From Nicotiana tabacum (Eukaryota > Streptophyta > Magnoliopsida > Solanales > Solanaceae), in NCBI RefSeq assembly GCF_000715075.1, contig NC_134102.1, forward strand, positions 47,749,348 to 47,813,347: a stretch of 64,000 nucleotides of DNA. Reading direction: 5' to 3'. Made by a program: the position numbers and the translations under genes. Under the pieces are notes generated by a model. It was not told where the DNA came from and searched no databases. It worked only from the letters and a program-made list of their open reading frames with translations. Every line of letters begins with the position of its first letter. Positions within the stretch are counted from its first letter, which is position 1. Shown here in pieces: positions 1 to 11,530 of this stretch.

Positions 1-145
1 CAACGTCTTCGGAACTCACTCAGCACCGGTCACATGTTCGTAACCGGTGCCAGCTATTTGCTAACTCATATCTTATTTGTCTTCACTGTCACGTGTCAAC
101 TTGACGAGCATCTAACTTGTCATTTATCAATTTTACCCATACACA
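1..145 (-). repeat. Start of the 3' LTR of element T (partial)
   Basis: Read on the minus strand, TGTGTATGGGTAAAAT begins at 145 directly after a purine tract (AAAGTAGGGGGACTA). That is how a 3' LTR begins in this superfamily. The LTR runs off the left edge, so its far end and target-site duplication cannot be checked. Confidence 0.5.
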
Positions 146-160
146 TAGTCCCCCTACTTT
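146..160 (-). other. Polypurine tract of element T
   Basis: The minus strand reads AAAGTAGGGGGACTA immediately before the proposed LTR start. Its position after the coding region and next to a TG terminus fits the plus-strand primer of an LTR retrotransposon. Confidence 0.5.
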
Positions 161-482
161 CCGGTGACTAAACTTTATGTTACTGGGAAGTAGATAAGAC
201 CTCTTTTCTTGGTGGGAAAATTCCTGAACGTTTCTGACACCTGAAAGGACGCATGTCTCGTTACATTTAATGAGCCGAACACGTGTTATCCCGTAATTCG
301 GTAAATAATTTTGCCAGTTTCCTAGGTAATGATGACCATGAATTCTACCGCCTATAAACTTCTTCACTTCTCAACATTTTTACCTTTCACTTTTACAAAC
401 TCTTCTTCTTCGAATTTTCTTAAAGCTTTTCTGCAGACCTATCTTTCTCAGTAAAATTTTCTTACTTAGATTTTCCATCGTC

Positions 483-3253
483 ATGTCTTCTACTACCTCT
501 TCCCCCGGTAACTCAGGTATTTACATCGGTGGTGGCCCTTATAAGAAGAACAAAACCAAGGAAGCCGATGCTGGTCTTCCTACTACCAACATAATCATCC
601 CCTCTCAATTAAATTCTAAGACGGATCTTCAAGTACAAAAAGAACCACCTAACCCTAAAAATGGCAGAAATTGGCCAATCAGTAGATATCTTTCTTCTAT
701 TCGTCCTGTTAGTATCCCTTTTGTGAAGGAAGAGTACGACTAGAAAAATATTAAAGTTTTAGCCCCTAATGAAGTGGAAAGGGTCACCTTCAGCAAACCA
801 GGGTTCATGTACATTTACACATACCTTTTCACTTTAAGAATGTGCCGAGAAATTGATCCTCTTATTTTAGAGTTTTGCCATAACTACCAAGTCTATTTGG
901 CTCAGGTAGGTACGTCAATATGGCAAACTGTAGCTTGCCTTCGGGTACTGTGCTCCCGGGACGGTGAAACCCTCACTCTTGCTCATCTGATCAACCTCTA
1001 CTCCCCAAATATTTTCCGAGAAGGTATGATCAAACTTAGTAAATGCGGTCACCATGCCATCGTCACCAGTGTAGATGATAATAATGACTGTGGTTGGATG
1101 AAGAGGTTCGTTATCATTGCTACCGGGGATATTCTATCGGCAACAACACATCCTATCCATGAATCCTCAAACTTTACTCCTAAGTTTTTTCAAATATCCT
1201 TCTTCTAATGCATTAAAGAAAATTCTCTCCTTTGCTAATTTTCCATTCTTCCATTTCAGCTATACGTTGGGTTCCTCTAACGGTTCACAGCCTAACCCAA
1301 TGGGTACAACAAATCTTGGATGTTTCCACAACGGACTCCAGTAAATAGAAAGAAATTTCACCCAAATTCAGTTGGAAGGCCAAGAACCATGGTAAGTAAA
1401 ACATCTCTTTTTCCTTTTCAATCTCCATCATGACATAGTACAAATTTATTGACTCCCTTTCATTCCGAAGGGTAATCTTCTGTCTGCCCTGCTTTTGAGG
1501 TTTCCCATGACCCAATAGTGGCTCATCAACAAATTCGAGCAGCCATTGACCGGAAGAGGGCTTGCGATGCTACTCTTGCTTCAGGTGAAGGCCCATCTTT
1601 GCCCAGTCCCCAGCCCAAGGAGAAAAAATAAAAAATAAGACGTACCTCGAATGTTGAGACTCAGGAGAAGCCTCCAACAAAAGAAACCCAACTGGACCAA
1701 CCACAGTGGTCCTTGATAAACACGAAACCGAGGATGATGATGAAATGATTTCTCTAAAAAAAGAAGAAGAAAAACTTTCCTTGCTCAACTAGAAGAAATT
1801 CGAGGACTCTTTACTGAAATGGAAATAGTTGAAAATGCAGAATCTCATTTCCAGGCTCCAGTTGTTGCTTCTGATGAGAGGAGTTCCACCTCTGATATTC
1901 CTCCACCTCCTACTTCAACTACAACTTCAACACCATCAACTCCTGCATCACCACCGACCCCAATTGAACAAATGGAAGATGTTCGTTCCCCTCAATCATT
2001 TGATCATGGGAACATTAAGAACACTTTCTCGGCATCCATCCGAAACCCAATGGTAAACGTAGTGTCACTCTTTCATTTTTGAATGAGTGCCACTTACTCT
2101 CCAAGACAATGGGAGTTGAAAACTACTTGAAGTCTTTAGCTTCGAACAAAGACCGAAGGAAGATGGAGGCTCTTTCTGCGGAGTGTCTGATCAATAACAA
2201 CATGTACTTTGCTGCTCAGGTATCATATTACTCTTCTTTCTTCCCTTTCCTTTTGCTAAAAATTAACCTCAATAATTTTAATCTTTGACTTTTCAGGCTA
2301 ACCTCATTGCCTCTGAGGGCTTGCAAAAGATGATCCAAGTTAAAGAAGAACTTGTTGCCGAGCGGGATCAAATTGCTACCGAACGAGATTAACTTGCTTA
2401 GCGCCTACTGGTTGTAGAAGCTAGACTTGCTCAAATGGGTAAACTCGAAGCCCAATTGGAGCAATCTTAGTAACAAAAAGCGATTCATAGCCAAGAGGCA
2501 ACTCAGTTGCATACACAACTTGCTGAGTTGAAAGTCAAGTGGGTTGAGCTGCAGGATGCTGTAACTGCGGCAGCCGAACGTGAATCTGCTTCCATGAAAC
2601 AAATCAATAACCTGTAAGCAAACATACATTCCAAAACTGACGAGGCTTTTGTGGCCGAGGAGAAGAGATCTAGGATGGAGGAAAGGTTCAAAAGGGCCAT
2701 GGAGCAAAATAGCGAACACGCGATGACAAATACTGACCTTTGCCGGACCTATGACATCGTGAGATCTGAAAATGACTAGATGCAGTCCAAAATCAAAAAT
2801 ATCAAAGCTAAACTCCTGGACCAAGAAGATTATTTCCTCCTTAACAAAACTCATGCGATTTATCACATGAGGAGGAAAACTTTGAAGGAAGCCAAGGAAG
2901 GCATTTCAAATATGGACGACTGCATTGTTAAGGCTCTTGAATTGGAGACAACTGCCTTCGAGAATATTCCTGCTCGGCCCACTGCTTCAAGCTCCTCGAG
3001 CACTTGTTCTGATCCTCGAAAACCGAGGAGCAAGCTGAAGAAGAGGATAAAGATAAGGATGAAGGTATTGAACTGGATGTGGACCATCCTTTATCTTCAA
3101 AAGATGCAACATAGACTTATCATCCTTCAGACTTTGCTGATAAAACCAACTGATGTAATTTTTTGTTGTTGTGACTATGCCGAAACTTCTATTGAGTTTG
3201 GCATTTTAAGAAATAAAAGAGATTTTTTGCTTAATTTCTGTGCAAAAATATAG
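483..3253 (+). pseudogene. Antisense extra ORF of a Tat element, spliced and decayed
   Basis: The first exon runs from ATG 483 to about 1180 and contains FSKPGFMYIYTYLFTL and a central helical domain ending near GWMKRF. It resembles an uncharacterised retrotransposon-associated protein family common in Solanaceae, recalled from memory. A TAG at 741-743 interrupts the frame, which continues unchanged to 1208. Later segments carry a Pro/Ser/Thr-rich linker (about 1860-1970), a helical block (2079-2219) and a long coiled coil (2297-3000) with repeated AERDQIATERD-type sequence and several stops. Good splice signals occur at 1392 (GTAAGT) and at 2220-2296. The ORF lies opposite to pol of element T, between integrase and the 3' LTR, as reported for antisense ORFs of Tat elements. 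Its function is unknown. Confidence 0.65.
2220..2296 (+). other. Predicted intron of the antisense ORF
   Basis: The donor CAG|GTATCA and the acceptor CTTTTCAG|GCTAAC flank a 77-bp T-rich stretch. The helical reading frame before 2220 resumes as a coiled coil after 2296. The size and composition are typical of short plant introns. A second likely donor is at 1392 (ATG|GTAAGTAA), with an acceptor near 1518. Confidence 0.6.
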
Positions 3254-3849
3254 TTTTCCGTTGGATAAAGTTCGAAAATATTTTTACATCCGATAACTTT
3301 AATTTCAGGCATTCATACTTCCGTTTTCTACCCTTTAACTATGAGGGTTACATAAGAGAGGGCCCTTATGTTTATGGTGCTCTTAAAGAGGACGTCTCAT
3401 GTTCATTCTGGCACAAGCATTTGAAAGTTAATTTATTCCTTCCATTTCTAAAAGTACATTTACATGAGCAAAAATTCGCTTAAGCAAATAAATTTGGCAA
3501 TACCTATGGCTAACTTGTACTACTTATTTCTACGGGGTAGATCATGCAGTCCCCGATCCTGATAAGATATAGCTTCCAGTTCTAATAGTCCCCAGTCTTA
3601 ATGAAACTTTTAGTGCTCTGATATATAATAGTTTCCCCAGTGTTCAGATGCTAAGTATGAGAATTCGAACACTGGAGTTCTTGATGTTGTCGATGATCCT
3701 TCTTCGTAGTATGCTTCACGTTGCTGTCTCATTACAAACCTTGCCAGAAAAATCCAATTGGGACAAAAATTGGATGAAGGAAAAAAGAGTGCGGAACATT
3801 ATTTCAGTATCATCATGGATCTTCAACAGTAATACCTTTTAAGGCGAGT
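3254..3849. other. Spacer between the antisense ORF and the integrase remnant
   Basis: No reading frame here resembles a known protein. Short T-rich stretches with repeated AGTCCCC / TTTCCCC motifs occur at 3540-3650. It probably represents the 3' untranslated part of the antisense transcript and of element T. Confidence 0.4.
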
Positions 3850-4024
3850 CACATTCTAATTGCTTGGCAATTTTACTCCATCTTGATTTTTCAACTGATA
3901 TGAACCTTTACCGGTTACAGCTAAAATTTGGTAAGGTCCTTCCCATGTTGGTCCTAGCTTTCAAGAATTAACTTCTCGGGGTACTTTGAGTCATTTTCTG
4001 CAAAACTATATCTCTGACTTTAGA
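3850..4024 (-). pseudogene. Integrase C-terminal remnant of element T
   Basis: The minus strand reads GPTWEGPYQILAVTGKGSY followed by QLKNQDGVKLPSN, the usual SH3-like tail of plant Tat/Gypsy integrases. A stop lies just before it. Upstream the sequence passes directly into the end of RNase H. The zinc-binding domain and the whole D,D35E catalytic core are therefore missing, through an internal deletion near 4020-4080. Confidence 0.75.
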
Positions 4025-4129
4025 ATCTTCAGGAAATTTTCAATGCCTTAAATATTCTATAAACTTGTTTCTCCAATCCTAGATTATATTAGTTGAGTAA
4101 ACTTCGCAATACCCATCCACGTCCAGGAT

Positions 4130-4660
4130 TGAATGCAACAGCTGAACAACTGTAGCGGAATCAACTCCTTTTATTTCCGTGGACGACCCTAAATTGGCCA
4201 ACGCGTCCGCCTCCACGTTCTCTTCCGTTGGGATGTGAATTACCAACCACTCCCTGAACCGAAAAAGTAAAACTTAAACTTTATTCAAGTACTGCTACAT
4301 GCACTCTTCTTTTGTGTCAAAGACTCCATTTATCTAATTCACTACCATCTGGGAGTCACACTTTATTCAATCACCTTAGAGCCTAGTCCCCAGGCTAATT
4401 CAAGTCCTGCAACCAAAGCCTCATACTCGGCTTCATTGTTAGTAAAAGGAATAGTTCTAATTGCCTGTCTTAGGGTCTCTCCCGATGGAGTGATTAGTAC
4501 TATCCCAAGACTAAACCCTTTTAAATTGGAAGCTCCGTCCGTAAACAAGGTCCACAAATCAGAGATGGTTCCTAATACTAGAACTACTTATTTAGCAACT
4601 AAAGGCATCTTTCCCAGACTAAAATCAGCCACAAAGTCGGCCAAAACTTGAGACTTAATC
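4130..4660 (-). pseudogene. Second (archaeal-type) RNase H domain of element T
   Basis: The sequence WTLFTDGASNLKG, then NNEAEYEALVAGLELAWGLG, then CDSQMV and VEADALANLGSS gives the D-E-D-D order of RNase H. It is the type that Tat elements carry in addition to the normal Ty3 RNase H. The residues seem kept, but the frame is broken by stops near 4340 and beyond. The sequence ends at the integrase deletion. Confidence 0.75.
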
Positions 4661-5990
4661 ACAGTCCGAGTTTTATATTCTATAACAAATTCACTAATTT
4701 CAACTTCCCATTTAGCCAATCGACCCGATTATTCAGGCTTATGAAGGACATTCCTCAAGGGAAAAGTCATCACAACGACTATTGGGTGACATTGAAAGTA
4801 GGGTCTAAGCTTTCAAGAGGCAACTACGAGAGCTAGAGCCAACCTTTCCCAGGTGCGGATAACGTGTCTCCACTCCCGATAGTATTTTACTAACATAATA
4901 AATAGGAAACTACATACCTCCTTCCTCCCGGACCAGGACTGCACTCACCCCAACTTTTGAGACCGCTAAATAAATTAATAATTGTTCCCCCTCCTTCGGT
5001 TTAGATATTAATGGAGGACTAGACAAGTACTTTTTCAGGTCTCTCAATGCTTACTTACATTTCAGTTTCCACGAAAAATCATTCTTCTTTTACAAAAGTG
5101 AATTAAAATAATGACATTTTTCCGATGACCTTTATATGAATCAGCTAAGGGCCGCTAGCCTGCCGGTAAACCTTGCCACTTCTTTCACCCTTTTCAGTTG
5201 GTTGGGGATATCTTCAATGGCCTTAATCTTGTCGAGATTCACTTCAATTCCTCTTTGACAAACCGAGAATCCAAGAAACTTTCCTAACCCAACTCCAAAA
5301 GCTCATTTTTCTGTGTTGAGCTTCATGTTGTATTTTCTCAAAACATCAGATGTCTCTTGTAGATGAGTCTAATGATTTTTTGCACTAAGAGACTTAACCA
5401 ACATGTCATCAATATAATGGTTTTACCAATTTGACATTCAAATATCTTATTAACGAGCCTCTGATAAGTGGCCCCGACATTCTTAAGCCCAAAATGCATC
5501 ACATTATAGCATTAAGTGCCAAAATTTGTGATAAATGAGGTTTTTTATTGATCTTCGGGGTGCATCCTAATTTTATTATACCCAGAATTTGCATCAAGAA
5601 AACTCATCAATTCATGCCCGGCCGTAGCATCGATCATTTGATCAATGTTCTCAATGGGAAAGAATCTTTAGGACATGCCTTATTTAAATCTTTATAATCT
5701 ATACACATTATAAACTTATTATTATTTTTAGGAAAAACCACTACCTTAGCTAACCAATCAGGATAATTTACTTATTTAGCAAACCTGTTCATGACTTCCG
5801 CTATTGGCCGTTTCTTTTGCTTCATCCGCAGGAAATTCGGGTCCAAACTTAACTTGTGGATAGCCACATCTAGTGGAATACCTGTCATATCATAATGAGA
5901 CCATGCGGAGCGATCAAAGTTAACTTTTAAAAGCTCAATAATTTTAAGCCTGAGTTCGGGACTCAACCCCATTCCCAGGTAAACCTTTTT
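4661..5990 (-). pseudogene. Reverse transcriptase and first RNase H of element T
   Basis: From right to left: the linker SAWSHYDMTGIPLDVAIHKL (5772-5972); RT fingers and palm with FIMCIDYKDLNKACPKDS and MSFLDANSGYNKIRMHPED; HFGLKNVGATYQRL; then the catalytic IDDMLVKS near 5400-5420. The thumb reads RFTGRLAAL, and a decayed first RNase H reads EQLLIYLAVSKVGVSAVLV. The IDD motif is in a different frame from the palm upstream, so at least one frameshift hits the active site. Several stops add to this. The copy is non-functional. Confidence 0.8.
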
Positions 5991-6167
5991 ATTTTGGAAC
6001 TTTGTGAATAAAGCAATTTGTTCTAGTTCCTCTGTAGTCGACTTTGTGGCATCAGTTTCTTTTGATACCTAAAAGGATCTAGGCACCGCATAATAATCCG
6101 ATGTCTCCTCCTCTCCAACACTTGCGACCGAATCTGGAAGGACAATAAACATCGGTTCCTGTAGTTG

Positions 6168-6590
6168 CTATTTTCTCGTTCCTCCCGCCTTGCTGCTGGA
6201 TAAGGTGACTACATTCATTTCTCTCACAGCAGGTTGATCACCTCTAATCTTCTTGATCCCATCCGGCACAGGGAACTTCAGCAATTGATGATAAGTCGAT
6301 GGAACAACCTTCATTTGATGAATCCATGGCCTACTAAGGATCATGTTGTAGCCCATATCGCCATACACTACCTCGAACAAAGTAGTCTTCATTACGCCTT
6401 TGACATATGTGGGCAATAAAATCTCCCCTCGAGTTATTACACTCGTTAGGTTGAACCCGACCAAAAGCTTTGTTGACGGAACTATGTTTTTAGTTAACTT
6501 TGCTTGTTACAAAACTCTCAGTTGGATGATATATGCTGAACTACCTGGATCAACCAACACACGTTTAATTTTGAAATCTAAAACATTAAG
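6168..6590 (-). pseudogene. Retropepsin-like protease region of element T
   Basis: The minus strand reads VLVDPGSSAYII near 6560, the aspartic protease active-site region with DPGS where D[ST]G is usual. It is followed by YNMILSRPWIHQMKVVPSTY (6280-6340), the conserved downstream region of retropepsins in this lineage. One stop falls between the two. The frame enters a Lys/Arg-rich end at 6168. Gag, expected to the right, is replaced by unrelated sequence at about 6597. Confidence 0.7.
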
Positions 6591-6597
6591 TAATATT

Positions 6598-7111
6598 ACC
6601 AGAGCATCTAATACATGGAGAATACATGAATATTAACAAGATTAGATAACTACACAGATCCACATAATCAACTGAGTCACAATTACTATGGTGCACGCCC
6701 ACACGCCCATCACCTAGCATGTGCGTCATCTCAACACCAACCACATAACACGTAGTTTGGGAATTCATGCCCTCAGCACCAAGTTTAGAAGTGTTACTTA
6801 CCTCAAAGGGTGCAACTCAATGCTCCAACAAACCCTTGCCTCGCAAATCGGCCTTCGAATGACTCAAATCTAGTCACACACAACTTAATAAAATCAATAC
6901 AAGCTATAGGAATCAATTACATACATTAAAGCTAAGTTCTTTAACCGAATTCAAAAAGTCAACCCGGGCCCACGCCTCGAAACCCGACAAAATTTACGAA
7001 TTCTGAACACCCATTCAATAACGAGTCTAACCATACCAAAATCATATAATTCCGAACACAAATCGAATCTCAAATCCCCAAATCTTACTCTCTAATACAT
7101 AGATCACAAAT
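6598..7111 (-). repeat. Tekay-like LTR D, distal part (split by element A)
   Basis: This stretch resembles the corresponding part of the B LTR (about 41090-41470), for example AAAAAGTCAACCCGGGC and GAACACCCATTCAATAACGAG. It resumes after element A at 14970. The target-site duplication CAAAT of A joins both halves. The left border with element T is abrupt and the true LTR end is missing. Confidence 0.6.
7107..7111. repeat. Target-site duplication of element A, left copy
   Basis: CAAAT directly precedes the LTR terminus TGATGACGT at 7112. The same five bases follow the other LTR terminus at 14965-14969. Confidence 0.9.
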
Positions 7112-8457
7112 TGATGACGTCCAAATCCACTACTAAAAAGTAAATGGACACGGTCGCATGCAATATAATTTACCCAACTATGAGTCGGGGTCGAATCCTA
7201 CAGAGAATAATATGTACGCAATTAGGCGTATAAGAGAATTATCACTTATTATGCCAAGCCAAACACTTAGAAGGTGATTGAGAAAATATTTATAACTAAT
7301 TGCGAAAATGTAAACTAACCTAGAAAGCAAGTAATGATCAATGGCTACAAGCATGGGTGCATTTGGAATTACACTCAAGTAACAATCCAATGGATTTCAC
7401 GAGTTTACAAATATGAGCGAGTTTATGTTAATTAGCCTCGGGTAATAATTATATATTAGCTTCTTCCGAAGACTAACAAGACTTCCTTATTGAATTATTC
7501 CTAAAACAATTAAGAGATTAAGCACACCCGAATATGGCTACAAATAGTTCAATCCTATCCTTAGGTAGAATCTACAAAGTGAGGGTTAACGCCTCAAGTT
7601 CTTGTTAATTAATCTTTTCCAGCCGCAAATAATCTTTCCAAAATCAATTCGAAGTTAATGGGCGAGTCCTAGGGTTATCTAATCCCTTTGGAAATATTAA
7701 AGAACAAGAATAATTAAAGAAATAATAACTCACTTCATAATAAATAAAAATCGTTCAATACATAAGCACAACAAGATATTTAATCCACACTTTAAATATG
7801 AATATTCCCATAAACAAGATTCAAGTGTTGAAAAAAATACTACACACTTAGATATACAATACAAAGCAAGGAAATGAAGAAATGAACATAAATGGGTAAG
7901 AAATTCTCAACCAAAAGCTCCAAATCTTCAAGAACTAAGTGCGTGTGCAAGAACCCTAGCTCCAAAACTTGTCTTCTCTAGTCAAGAGATATTAAAGATG
8001 TGCAGAGACTTGCCAAAGATGCGAAAGATATCTTTCCAATAAGTTAGCACGTGTATTAAATGGTTTGGGGGTCAAAGACGTAAAATTCCAGAACTGCCCA
8101 ATATTTCCGCCCATTTCTTCTTCACGTTCGCGATCATACCTTCGCGTTCGCGAAGGTTTGTTTTCTGCAACTCGTGTTTGCGATTTCTCCTTCGCGTTCG
8201 CGAAGGGTTGGCTTCCTGCTGCTTCGCGTTCACATTACACCTTCGCGTTCGCCAAGGGTAATTCACTGGGCAGATTTCCATTGTTCATTTTAGCTCCTTT
8301 TTGACTCGTTTTCACTTGGTTTCTTCATGATCACTTCTAAATCACATAAAACCTGTAAAATAGAAGTAAATGACATTAAACACATGATTTTATCAACCAA
8401 ACATAGCATAAATCTAAGATTAAAGACGAGATAAGTTGGTAAAATACCCACTTATCA
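7112..8457 (-). repeat. 3' LTR of element A (1346 bp)
   Basis: It matches the second LTR over its whole length with scattered, mostly transition differences. Once the nested solo LTR and one TSD copy are removed, the other LTR is 1350 bp. The minus-strand start is TGATAAGTGGGTATTTTACC. A CG-rich array sits at 8124-8262. Confidence 0.92.
8124..8262. repeat. CG-rich palindromic motif array in LTR A
   Basis: At least five degenerate copies of TTCGCGTTCGCGAAGG are spaced by T-rich linkers, for example CCTTCGCGTTCGCGAAGG near 8140 and 8190. The array is flanked on both sides by GGGCAG on one strand or the other. The paired array at 14628-14766 is at the same place in the other LTR. It may be a promoter/enhancer module. 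Confidence 0.75.
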
Positions 8458-8475
8458 AACTCCCAAACTTAAAAT
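8458..8475 (-). other. Polypurine tract of element A
   Basis: The minus strand reads TTTTAAGTTTGGGAGTT directly before the LTR start TGATAAGTGGG. It is the purine-rich primer site expected upstream of a 3' LTR. Confidence 0.7.
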
Positions 8476-9236
8476 ATTGCTTGTCCTCAAGCAATAAAAG
8501 CACAAAATCTCCTTCCAAGTATTTAACTCAATAGTGCGTCAATATCATACCAAGTCAAAAAGTCTACTTTAAGAACAAACACATAACTTTAATTGGTACC
8601 AACAATTAATCCAATGCATATGAATCACCAATAACGTCTTAAGAATATCATTTCATTTCAAGTGCTCAAACGCCAAGTTAGTCAAAGTAGCAATCAAGTC
8701 ATGGCACTAAAGCTTCAAAATTTGTCTCTTCGTCATAAAATAAATTTTCTTTTGTTCATTCTTTTCAATTGGAAAATGGAACAAATTAACAACTCAAATC
8801 TCAATGTGCCCTCACAAGCAAGAGAGAATCCCACACTCATAAATTATAATCAAAACATAAATGGAATATCAAATGGAAAGAATTAACTCTTTCTCACAAA
8901 GATGTTCAAATGCACCCAAGTAGTACCATAGGCTTTCCCATCATGTATTTCTCCATTAATATAGACACACTTAATTCAAAATCAATTAGGACTTAAAGGG
9001 TTGTAGTGTAGGCTTTTGGTTAAGGTAGGGCACACTTTTGGTTAGAGTGACTCAAAACCTCCCTAAGCACTATAAGTTTTCAACAATCAAAGTACACTTC
9101 CTTCGATAACTTTTCCACCCTTACTTCATTTTTCATTTCATCACCTAGTCTTCCATTTATTCATAATTCCTTATTTTCCCTTCCTTTTTCTTCTTTCTTG
9201 TATCTTTTGTTTCTTCAAAAGATAATGAAGTGGCTA

Positions 9237-9287
<51 letters not shown>

Positions 9288-10417
9288 CATTTTATCCTTT
9301 CACCTTATAAACTACTTCCACATCACAACTTTTCCAACCGTCACCCCCAAACTTAGGCTTTTAGCCTATGTTCACATATTCAAAGCACTTAGGGAGGTGG
9401 GATTCCAAAAGATAGATCAATAAATAGCAAAAGGTCAAAGCTTGTAACATGGTTGCAAAAAAAAAGTTAAAGGCTCAGAAGAGGTTGACTAGGGAAAGTA
9501 TTTAAGGGTAGGAAATTTAAGGCAGAAAACGGTCCAAGGAAGGCCTAACATCATTTTTCAAACCAAGTTAGTCTAGGATTTTACCTTGAAGCACATTCCG
9601 GGCAAGTTTTAGACTACAAATCATGCAAAATAACTCACAACAACCCTCACCACATACGGCACATGCGAATTCGAGTGAAATATGTATCCAAAACCCAATT
9701 AAAACAAATGAACTCAAAACAAATCAATCATAGCCTAAAGAGACTATTTAATGAATCAAAGAGCTAAAAATTGAGTCTAAAAGTCATGACAATGATCCTT
9801 ACTTCAATCATTTTTCTTTTTCAAAGATCAAAAATTCATATGCCAAAGTTTAAATCATGTTGGTATCAAGCAAGCCACAACTTTGTTTATGGACAAAAAG
9901 ATCACACCCAATAACCAATTTATTCACTACTAGCTACTAAACTAACTAACAAAAAATTTAACTAAAAAAAAGAAAAACTAAATAAGACTAATCCCTTAAG
10001 AAAGTTGTCACGACATCCATCATAGGGAAAAGTCACCCGGTTCAACATAAAAATATTCCTCGAGAAAGAACCGTAGCATAAAGAAAACCCAAGGAGATCT
10101 ATTGAAAATTATATTGCTACTAAAGAGATAAATATAATATAAACTAAAAACTACTAAAGGAATAAAAATAAAATAACTAAAAACTACTAAATAAAATAAA
10201 ATAATAAAAGCAACTAATCCACAACTATATTAATCACAACACAAGCCCGACAAGGGCACACAATATCCATACAAATTCATAAGCTGGACAAGGGCATAAG
10301 TGAAGCATAAATATATAAATAAAGTGTGCCACCTCCCAGCTAAAATCATTGCAGTGTCCTCACTGCACAATATCAAAACAAAAAGCATAATAGTTAGAGG
10401 GGCTCCCTGAATCGGCC
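8476..10417. other. Non-coding interior of element A
   Basis: No protein-like frame was found on either strand. The sequence is AT-rich. It contains a dinucleotide tract at 9237-9285 and A-rich stretches near 9960 and 10140-10210. It occupies the place where pol would be in an autonomous element. Confidence 0.6.
9237..9285. repeat. (TG)n(TA)n microsatellite
   Basis: About nine TG units run into about fifteen TA units without interruption. Confidence 0.95.
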
Positions 10418-11530
10418 TCAGTCAGAGCTGGAGGTGGAAGGAAATTTGAGCTCCTCCTCATCATCATCAGAGTCATTTGAACTGCAGAACGACCTCAACT
10501 TATCCATCATTTTGTTCGGGCGTTTGCTATTTTTCTTTTCGTGCTCCCTGAACTTTCTCTGCCACTTTTCAATCTTCCCTTGCCGGCGGCTCATATTTTC
10601 CAACCTGTTGTTCATGGTCTCCATCTTGCCCGTTATTGCCTTTTGCTCTTTGACCACATCATCCAAGGATGGTGGGGCAGCAGTGCCAGTAGATGTGCGA
10701 GCCTTAGATGGGCCAGTAGGAAGGCCAACTATAAGCTGCCTAATGTGTGCATCTACTCCATGTATCTGACTGGATAGGTGACGCATAATGTGAGGGCCTG
10801 ACTGGAGTGGTACCATGAGGTCAAATGACCCTGGTGCAGGTGCAAAGGGTCCGACGGGATCAGTGGTGGCCTCAGAGAACTGCCCAAATGGAGAGGATGA
10901 AACATCAATCCTCCTCTTTTTCTGCTTGTCAGTGGGTCCCCTTTTCAGCAATGGGTGGATCATCGGCTTTCCCGGATTTTTCTCTTCATCATTTGGGCGT
11001 TTTAACACCCCAACATCATAGCATATCCGAGTAATCAATGATGGGAAGAATAGGCTCTTGGACCTCCCATGGGTGACTTCCTTGATTTCTCTGACAATGT
11101 GTTCCCCCACGTTCACGGGTAGTCCATCCATGATAGTAGCAATTATCAGTGCCCTCTCTGGTGTCACAACAATGTCATTTGTAGAAGGCAAGATCCTCAC
11201 ACAGATAATGGAGAGCCAAGTCTTTGCCTCCACAGTGAAGTCATGAGAATCAACTCCCTTGTGTAATCTCAACCACTTAGGGGTCACCCCGTCATGCAAT
11301 TTGTCCACCAACCATTGGTTTCCTCCTTCTTTTGCTCTGTCTCTGTAAACCTCATTATCGGTATTGGGAAGGCCATAAATTTTGTCGATTATCTCAAGGT
11401 TGAAGTTGATTTGCACACCCCGCACAGTAGTAACTAAGGCTCCTTGGAAGTCGGTCCACAAGGCATTTGCACGGAATTCTAACACCACTGTGTAGTTGGC
11501 ATCATTTGCTTGAGGGGAAATCAAATCCAC
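10418..11530 (-). CDS. Gag-position ORF of element A, putative plant transposon protein family
   Basis: This is the longest uninterrupted reading frame in the window (370 codons). The N-terminal half has VVLEFRANA, VRGVQINFN, IYGLPNTDNE and TVEAKTWLSIICVRILPS, then ERALIIATIMDGLPVNVGEH. That order recalls the 'putative plant transposon protein' domain (Pfam PF20167, from memory). The C-terminal half has a basic stretch (RGPTDKQKKRR), a coiled coil (about residues 275-350) and an acidic Ser-rich tail. The listed first codon is GTG, and the frame stays open upstream without an ATG. The nearest ATG (11565) is in another frame, so the true start may be lost by a small indel. No zinc knuckle or catalytic motif is visible. 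It could be a gag-like packaging protein or an accessory protein. Confidence 0.75.
   Translation of the reverse strand: MDLISPQANDANYTVVLEFRANALWTDFQGALVTTVRGVQINFNLEIIDKIYGLPNTDNEVYRDRAKEGGNQWLVDKLHDGVTPKWLRLHKGVDSHDFTVEAKTWLSIICVRILPSTNDIVVTPERALIIATIMDGLPVNVGEHIVREIKEVTHGRSKSLFFPSLITRICYDVGVLKRPNDEEKNPGKPMIHPLLKRGPTDKQKKRRIDVSSSPFGQFSEATTDPVGPFAPAPGSFDLMVPLQSGPHIMRHLSSQIHGVDAHIRQLIVGLPTGPSKARTSTGTAAPPSLDDVVKEQKAITGKMETMNNRLENMSRRQGKIEKWQRKFREHEKKNSKRPNKMMDKLRSFCSSNDSDDDEEELKFPSTSSSD

Larger units (their letters stand above)
1..6597 (-). mobile_element. Truncated Tat-lineage Ty3/Gypsy retrotransposon (element T)
   Basis: On the minus strand, protease, RT, a first RNase H, a second archaeal-type RNase H and an integrase C-terminus follow one another from about 6590 to 3850. 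A long gap then carries an antisense ORF, followed by a purine tract and an LTR start near 145. Dual RNase H and an extra ORF between integrase and the 3' LTR are known marks of the Tat lineage. Gag, leader and 5' LTR are absent. The right edge near 6597 is an abrupt change into an LTR-like sequence. Many stops and frameshifts show an old copy. Confidence 0.8.

Noticed and set aside
8065..8304. Short frames with repeated RSRSYLRVREG- or FAFAKG-like peptides at 8065-8304 and 14571-14788
   Set aside because: They are translations of the CG-rich motif array in LTR A. Both strands give similar repeats and there is no coding context.
10434..10777. Plus-strand frames opposite the ORF of element A
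   Set aside because: They are shadows of the minus-strand 370-codon ORF, which has clear domain structure.
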